Origin: Pseudomonadota bacterium
GTDB lineage: Bacteria > Pseudomonadota > Alphaproteobacteria > Rhizobiales > Hyphomicrobiaceae
Assembly: GCA_023426855.1 (NCBI GenBank)
Contig: JAEZBU010000357.1
Location: forward strand, 1-11,322
DNA: 11,322 nt
Direction of reading: 5' to 3'
The translations under genes and the position numbers were made by a program. Position 1 is the first letter of the stretch; every line of letters starts with the position of its first letter. Under the pieces are notes generated by a model. That model was not told the DNA's origin, made no database searches, and was given only the letters and a program-made list of their open reading frames with translations. This document shows positions 7,066 to 11,322 of the stretch, piece after piece.

Positions 7066-7407
7066 ATGACTGATCTTGGCATCAGCCTGTTAGCGTGGGG
7101 CCTTTCGGCCTTCTTCCTATTCGGCGCAGCCCTGAACGTGAGGCCGCCGGAAAGCATACGGTCCAACTATGCGCGATGGGGATATCCGAATTGGTTTCAC
7201 TATGTCACTGCGGGTCTCGAATTTGCTGTCGCGATCTTGCTCATCCCATCAGGCACGAGGTTCCTGGGTGCAGCGTTGGGAGCGACCATCATGTTCGCAG
7301 CTTTGCTAACCGTATTGTACTACCGCGAGTACCCGCTTTCTGTTGCCCCAGCTCTGGTCCTGATCGCGACAGCCGCGCTCGCGTGGATCACGCCGTGGCC
7401 CTCATGA
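7066..7407 (+). CDS. DoxX-like small membrane protein
   Basis: A 113-residue protein with four predicted membrane helices (about residues 5-22, 43-60, 66-85 and 92-110). The short loop with RSNYARWGYPNWFHYVTAGLE between helices 1 and 2 is characteristic of the DoxX-like family: an R-W-GYP motif followed by a conserved Glu in helix 2. GAGG (7055-7058) lies seven bases before ATG 7066. Family knowledge: DoxX-type proteins sit in the inner membrane; MexG of Pseudomonas, encoded with a SoxR-controlled RND pump, is one, and others associate with redox-stress proteins. Here it is the first clear gene of the unit read from the SoxR-box promoter at 6729-6759 and is followed 119 bases later by an AhpD-like gene. 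Inference: it helps handle quinones or redox-cycling compounds at the membrane. Biochemical role is unproven. Confidence 0.85.
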   Translation: MTDLGISLLAWGLSAFFLFGAALNVRPPESIRSNYARWGYPNWFHYVTAGLEFAVAILLIPSGTRFLGAALGATIMFAALLTVLYYREYPLSVAPALVLIATAALAWITPWPS

Positions 7408-7471
7408 GATAGAGGCGGTCAGAATTCAACATCGCTCTTCTCTCTAAGCTGTAAGTTTATCGTAGAGGCGA

Positions 7472-7488
7472 ACGATCCCTACGATCGT
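7472..7488. repeat. short inverted repeat between the DoxX-like and AhpD-like genes
   Basis: ACGATC (7472-7477), a five-base spacer, and GATCGT (7483-7488) form a perfect six-base inverted repeat in the 119-base gap. It could be an mRNA hairpin or an operator; no T-run follows, so it is not a clear terminator. Confidence 0.3.
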
Positions 7489-7526
7489 GTTCCGCTAACA
7501 GGCCACCACCACAGGAGTTCTGCCCT

Positions 7527-8087
7527 ATGCCTCGAGTAAGCGAGATCAACTCGGATGGAAACAATCCCATGTTGGCTTCCATCTTCAAGAAGGACCAGGA
7601 CACGTTCGGAAGCCTGCGCAATTCAACAAAGGTGATGGCGCACTGTCCGCCCATTCTTGTTGCGGCGCGTCAGCTAGCAGATGCCATCGAAGTTTCGGGT
7701 CAACTCCCGAAAGCCATGCTCCCACTTCTGTACGTGCGGGTTGCCACGATCAACGCCTGCTCCTTTTGCATCGACATAAATTCTGCGCGCCTTGCAGCAA
7801 CCGAAGGCGGTACTGAAAAGTTGGGCGAGATTATCAACTGGCGAGAGAGTAACGTTTTCAGCGCAGCGGAACGCGTCGCCTTAGAGTACGCCGAGCGGAT
7901 TACCATCACCGGTGGCGAGGTAGATGAAGCATTTTTCAACCAACTCAAGGCGTACTTTACCGATCCGCAGATTGTTGAGCTTACGGCGGCGATCGCCATG
8001 GAGAACTTCCGCAGCAAGTTCAACCCGGCGATGGGCATTGAGGACCAAGGGTTCTGCATACTCCCGACAAAGCCGAAACTTGGATGA
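7527..8087 (+). CDS. AhpD-like / carboxymuconolactone decarboxylase family protein
   Basis: A 186-residue all-alpha cytoplasmic protein with no signal peptide. The AhpD/CMD core is at about residues 60-140, with the redox pair Cys78-x-x-Cys81 in VATINACSFCIDINSARLA. Canonical AhpD proteins have C-x2-C-x3-H; here the His position is Asn85, as in a subgroup carrying C-x-x-C-I-D-x-N, so peroxidase activity should not be assumed. Conserved helices follow with FSAAERVALEYAERIT (about 110-126) and DPQIVELTAAIAMENF (about 145-161). AGGAG (7513-7517) precedes ATG 7527 by nine bases. It follows the DoxX-like gene on the same strand and is probably read from the same SoxR-type promoter, though the 119-base gap could hold its own. 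A role in thiol-based peroxide or quinone handling is inferred from family and context; the substrate is unknown. Confidence 0.9.
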   Translation: MPRVSEINSDGNNPMLASIFKKDQDTFGSLRNSTKVMAHCPPILVAARQLADAIEVSGQLPKAMLPLLYVRVATINACSFCIDINSARLAATEGGTEKLGEIINWRESNVFSAAERVALEYAERITITGGEVDEAFFNQLKAYFTDPQIVELTAAIAMENFRSKFNPAMGIEDQGFCILPTKPKLG

Positions 8088-8817
8088 GCGCTTCGCGCCA
8101 CCTGAAAGAGTGACCGGATCGCAATGGCGATGCTCAATTGGTGGACACAATGCCGAACGGAAGATTGGGTCCGCTGATGGTCCGACGCGTCTACCTCCCG
8201 ACGGAGGCTATCGGATCACTTCGATGATTGGGAAAGGCGATACGCTGGCGCCGAGCACGGGCAACGATCGATCCCAGCAGCAGTCATTGACTCAGGGTAG
8301 TCGGCGCTTCTTGCGTCGCCGATTGCAGCTCCGACGACGGCAGCTATTGGGATGACGCAACTTTGTGCAGCATGCTGTCCGGATAGTTGCGCTCGAAAAT
8401 TACGATTTGCCCAGCGGCCGCGAACGTCGCTGCGCCACGTCTTCAAGAGACATCGCAAGAGCCCACTACGCTTACCCGGTCGGTGTCTGGTTTGAGAGTA
8501 CCTTCGCCATGAGGATAGGAAGAAGGGATGCGGCCCTGCACCTACGCTGCAATCGGTAAGACAGTGAGTCGACGATTGACAAAAAACTGCTGATGGCTGT
8601 TGATTTGTTTGTGGTACGTTCACGTTAAGGAGGAGGGAGCCGGAAGGTTTCCTGCAAGTTGCGGAAGGCCAATTGCTGCAGGGTACGAAGCCAACGGACT
8701 CCGACGTCGAGCGCCCGGGCTGACGGGCATGTTGCGGCTCTTTGTCGTGTGGATTGCAGTGTCCGCATCGGTCCTATCGCTTATGCACAAACTCAAGCAT
8801 CTGAGCGGCATGCGCCC
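8088..8817. other. non-coding or decayed DNA between the AhpD-like gene and the integrase remnant
   Basis: Open frames on both strands here are short, low in hydrophobic patterning and resemble no family I know. A six-base-pair inverted repeat TCGGCG...CGCCGA (8301-8322, 10-base loop) is visible. At 8626-8633 there is a perfect ribosome-site-like TAAGGAGG with no start codon in range, perhaps the relic of a gene start. The far right part (from about 8659, frame 1) may hold a more decayed upstream piece of the integrase. Confidence 0.5.
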
Positions 8818-9301
8818 TGGATCGCGCGTGACCATCTGACGGGAATGATCAATCTCGACAAAACCGCGATCACCATTCCCTAGCAATATGAAGTCGGACG
8901 AACCGTTTGAACTGCCCTTGTCGAGATACATGTTTGATATCGTGCGCACAGCCATGACCATCGGCGACATCATGTTCCCGAAATCCGAATGACTGTTCCC
9001 CACACGCTCGAATGACGGAAAGAGAGTAATCGTAAGCCAAGTGTGGAGGGAAAAATCACTGCCCAGTGAGACCGGCCACATCCTCCGCCATACTTGCCGC
9101 ACCATCGCCGAGACGACCACGATCCCCCACAGCCATTGTCGTCTGCTGCTCGACCATGCGCTAGATGGCATGGACGCCGTTTACGTCGACAAGCGGCAAT
9201 TGTTTTGCGATTTTCTCGCCTCTCAGGAGATCATGACGGACAAGATCCTCAAGCTGTACGATGCGGAGCTCACGGCAAACTCTTTCGCCCAGGCGGCATA
9301 G
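8818..9301 (+). pseudogene. tyrosine recombinase (integrase) C-terminal remnant
   Basis: Pieces of a phage/island-type tyrosine integrase catalytic domain can be read across two frames. Frame 1 gives ...LTGMINLDKTAITIP and hits TAG at 8881-8883; the family pattern then continues in frame 2 from about 8888 with KSDEPFELPLSRYM and on to FPKSE, TGA at 8990-8992, then LFPTRSNDGK. Intact homologues typically have Trp just before LFP, so this TGA looks like a TGG-to-TGA change. After it come GHILRHTCRTIAE (catalytic H-x-x-R), LLLDHALDGMDAVYVDKR (conserved His and nucleophile Tyr) and a 35-residue tail ending at TAG 9299-9301. One frameshift, one nonsense change and loss of the N-terminal DNA-binding domain mean it is inactive. 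A short frame from ATG 9041 could still be expressed as an 86-residue fragment. Family knowledge: such enzymes integrate genomic islands, often at tRNA genes; no tRNA is visible here. Confidence 0.85.
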
Positions 9302-9746
9302 CCTGCACCGAGACAAGGCGGCCGGTGAGCTCCACCGCCCGCTCTTTATTTCCACCTGAATTCGCGCGCGAGGTTCCGTACTGCGATGTAATCGTATGAA
9401 ACGACCGTGTCGCCCAGGTCAGAAACGCCGAACGGTCGTACACGACACGGCCGCGTTTACCTCTGCCCAGCTTGCAGTATAGCGGGCCGCCACCTTTGCC
9501 TCGCATCCGCTCGACGCACAGCGGCGAAATTGCTTCGCATTTCTCCGCTTCGATCGTCGTCATGAACACGCCCTGTTCGTCCACTCCCGTGGGGATCAGC
9601 CCCTCCGATCGCCGATCAATTGCGGGCTGAATAGGAGCTGTCAGCGCCGGCGCGTGGTTCTTTTTGAACTGTGCGTTGCGATTGCCTCTATTTGCATACG
9701 CACGCCATTGTGGGCGCATCTGCGCAGTGGGGTTACCCACTCCCAA
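9270..9746 (-). CDS. AlpA/excisionase-like helix-turn-helix protein
   Basis: A 158-codon frame at its longest. The recognisable part is about residues 59-123: GVFMTTIEAEKCEAISPLCVE-like, then RMRGKGGGPLYCKLGRG, then RVVYDRSAFLTWATRSFHTITSQY. This follows the plan of island-encoded helix-turn-helix (MerR-like/AlpA) proteins: T-T-x-E-A, S-P-x-x-x-E-R-x-R, G-x-G-P-x-x-x-K-L-G, V-x-Y-x-x-x-x-L-x-x-W. Such small proteins often regulate or excise the element that encodes them. The helix region departs from consensus (EKCEAIS where AxYLGLS is usual), so the gene may be decaying. The start is uncertain: ATG 9746, ATG 9719, or a later one near the motif (ATG 9563); residues 1-45 look non-conserved. 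It is convergent with the integrase remnant and overlaps its end by 32 bases, supporting a shared mobile-element origin. Binding to attachment sites is inferred only. Confidence 0.6.
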   Translation of the reverse strand: MGVGNPTAQMRPQWRAYANRGNRNAQFKKNHAPALTAPIQPAIDRRSEGLIPTGVDEQGVFMTTIEAEKCEAISPLCVERMRGKGGGPLYCKLGRGKRGRVVYDRSAFLTWATRSFHTITSQYGTSRANSGGNKERAVELTGRLVSVQAMPPGRKSLP

Positions 9747-10243
9747 TTGCTGACCACCTCGAAGGTTTGCTCCGGGTCAAGATCGTCGGCACCTTCACAG
9801 TGTACTTGTCCTGGGCAGAGATGGCTGTTCCAACTCAGGCGGCGCGAACAGCCGGAATAATCACCATCGGCACGTGTCGCATTGATGCCATCCTGATCCC
9901 GCCTCTGAGGACGTGGCCGGCATCAAGTCCGCTCGCTGACGATAAGACGTCTCAAGCTGCTTGCCTCCACTCAGAGCGAGGCCTGGGTTGACGCAACCGG
10001 CGCAGGGACGCTGCCTGAGAAGCGGAAACCAGGGGCAGGGCAATGCGGGCTTCGCGTATTTGTTAGAAAGAGCGGTTCCAGCACTGCTGCGCGCAAGGCT
10101 TGGGGAGCTCAGCACCTACCCGTTTCCGGAGCCGATGAGCATCGCCGCCCCTGGCGGCCGAGCGGACCTCGAGCGCGTGACACCGACGCCCGCTCTATTC
10201 TACCAGGCCATTCTACAGGGCCTGACAGCCCAAGCACACGTCC
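9747..10243. other. intergenic region without a recognisable gene
   Basis: No frame on either strand shows family-like sequence between the helix-turn-helix gene and the sulfatase stop. I see no strong hairpin with T-run after the sulfatase, no tRNA and no clear attachment repeat. It probably contains decayed island sequence and the island-chromosome junction. Confidence 0.5.
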
Positions 10244-11322
10244 TCAGGTCTGCCGCTCACCCGGTACAGCTCCGCTTCGAGGTGTCAGCCGCTTCTTTTC
10301 GCGTTGCTCGACGAGCAGCGCGCCCAGTTGCTTCTCGCGCGCCTGCCATTCGATATTTCCAGCCAGATTGTCGAGTTCCATTGGATCGGCGGTCACATTG
10401 TACATTTCGTACTCGCTAGGCGCCGGCTGGGTCTTGACGCTCTCCCGGTAGATTCGGCGCGAGGTTCCCTGTTCGTCCCCTTCGCGGCCGACAGGCTTGT
10501 TGACCACGTCGCGCACGCCGTCCTCGCCGGGCGTTCCTGGCGCACTCCAGTAGCGCGGATGATCGAAGTAGCGGGAGAACTTCCACACCTCACCGTCGAT
10601 CTCGGCGATTACCGTTTCCACATGGTTCGGCTGCATTACGGAATCGTAGCTCAGGCCGATGAAGTTCTTCTGATCGAGTCCGCGACTTGGGTCGTCATCG
10701 GTCATGAAGAAGATCGGTTCGGAGAGGGCTTTGGGATCGACCTTCCCCAGGATCGCTGACGACAGGTCGCGTCCGACCAACGGAAGCGGGTCGGTGAAGC
10801 CCGGAGCAAGCTGCTGGCGGGTTGCCTCCGCGTCGATCCCCGCGAGGCCCAGGATGGTTGGCGCCAGATCGATATGGCTGGTCGGAATTGACGCCGAGCG
10901 CGCCTTGGTGCTTCCGGGCGGCACGACAACGAACGGCACGCGCAATGCCTCCTCGTAGGCCATGTACCACTTCTGAAACAACCCGCCGTGCGAACCGAGC
11001 AGATCGCCGTGGTCGGACGTGAAGATGACGATCGTATTGTCGAGAAAACGCGAGGCTTCGAGTGCGCCCATAACCTCGCCGAGATGCCGGTCGACGTCTT
11101 CGTGCAGCTTGTAGTAGAGGCGATAATAATCTGGCCGCACGGCGCTCGCCTGCATGAAGTCACCGTAGGCGTCCTTGTAGGATTGTTGGCACGACGGCTT
11201 CTTGTCGAGCTTTTCCCGCCGGGTCTTGGCGAATTGGGTCTGGTCGAACACATCGTGAGGCACGTGGTCTGGAATGCTGAAATCGTACTGATCCTGCGCC
11301 CTCGCCGCGAGGTTGGTGAAGA
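10244..11322 (-). CDS. sulfatase (alkaline-phosphatase superfamily), C-terminal part
   Basis: The frame is open to the right window edge and ends at TGA (complement of 10244-10246); about 358 residues are visible and the N-terminus, with the expected formylglycine C/S-x-P-x-R site, is outside. Visible signatures are YYRLYYKLHEDVDRHLGEVM, then the metal-ligand motif TIVIFTSDHGDLLGSHGG (about 10984-11035), a substrate-side lysine region GLFQKWYMAYEEALRVPFVV, and SHIDLAPTILGLAGI. Near the end YEMYNVTADPMELDNLAGN is the typical sulfatase C-terminal domain strand. Family knowledge: these enzymes hydrolyse sulfate esters (aryl, choline or sugar sulfates); a few superfamily members are phosphonate or phosphate-ester hydrolases. 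Substrate cannot be told without the N-terminus. An internal GTG near 11263 is not the start, because the conserved frame continues upstream of it. Regulation and operon partners lie outside the window. Confidence 0.93.
   Translation of the reverse strand, partial: FTNLAARAQDQYDFSIPDHVPHDVFDQTQFAKTRREKLDKKPSCQQSYKDAYGDFMQASAVRPDYYRLYYKLHEDVDRHLGEVMGALEASRFLDNTIVIFTSDHGDLLGSHGGLFQKWYMAYEEALRVPFVVVPPGSTKARSASIPTSHIDLAPTILGLAGIDAEATRQQLAPGFTDPLPLVGRDLSSAILGKVDPKALSEPIFFMTDDDPSRGLDQKNFIGLSYDSVMQPNHVETVIAEIDGEVWKFSRYFDHPRYWSAPGTPGEDGVRDVVNKPVGREGDEQGTSRRIYRESVKTQPAPSEYEMYNVTADPMELDNLAGNIEWQAREKQLGALLVEQREKKRLTPRSGAVPGERQT

Noticed and set aside
8576..8628. TTGACA (8576-8581) followed by TAAGGAGG (8626-8633) as a promoter and ribosome site
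   Set aside because: No acceptable -10 at 16-18 bases and no start codon within reach of the ribosome site.
8620..9171. 183-codon minus-strand frame
   Set aside because: It lies opposite the integrase remnant, is Ser/Arg-rich without family motifs, and the + strand gives clear integrase similarity.

Overview
The window looks like chromosomal DNA of a GC-rich alphaproteobacterium, probably of the Hyphomicrobiales (Bradyrhizobium/Rhodopseudomonas-like). That placement rests on base composition, protein style and promoter style, not on a database match. Both ends carry ordinary metabolic or transport genes cut by the window edge: the tail of one oligopeptide-type ABC permease plus a complete second permease at the left (3-1215, +), and the C-terminal two thirds or so of a sulfatase at the right (10244-11322, -).

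The core, about 1.8-8.1 kb, is a redox-stress efflux module organised around SoxR. A lipoprotein membrane-fusion protein (1906-3060) and an AcrB/MexF-class RND transporter (3122-6274) form one + strand operon. soxR (6242-6718, -) is convergent with the transporter gene and overlaps its end by 33 bases. Divergent from soxR is a second + strand unit encoding a small DoxX-like membrane protein (7066-7407) and an AhpD-like CxxC protein (7527-8087). Each + strand unit is preceded by a SoxR-box promoter of the same geometry: -35, a 19-base spacer filled by a 20-base palindrome, then -10 (1798-1828 and 6729-6759). The two boxes agree at 16 of 20 positions. The inferred model is that oxidised SoxR turns on both the pump and a membrane/peroxidase-like pair when redox-cycling compounds are present. 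The set resembles the SoxR-controlled mexGHI-opmD locus of Pseudomonas, whose MexG is a DoxX-type protein. Here the DoxX gene sits in a separate unit, no outer-membrane channel gene is present, and an AhpD-like protein is added.

The stretch from 8088 to 10243 is decayed accessory DNA. It holds the remnant of a tyrosine site-specific recombinase (about 8818-9301; one frameshift, one in-frame TGA where a Trp is expected, catalytic H-x-x-R and Tyr still readable) and, convergent with it, a gene for an AlpA/excisionase-like helix-turn-helix protein (9270-9746, -). These suggest an old integrative element that may have brought the SoxR module between the transporter and sulfatase genes. The remaining intergenic stretches (1216-1797, 8088-8817, 9747-10243) show no convincing gene. 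No rRNA, tRNA or CRISPR array was seen.
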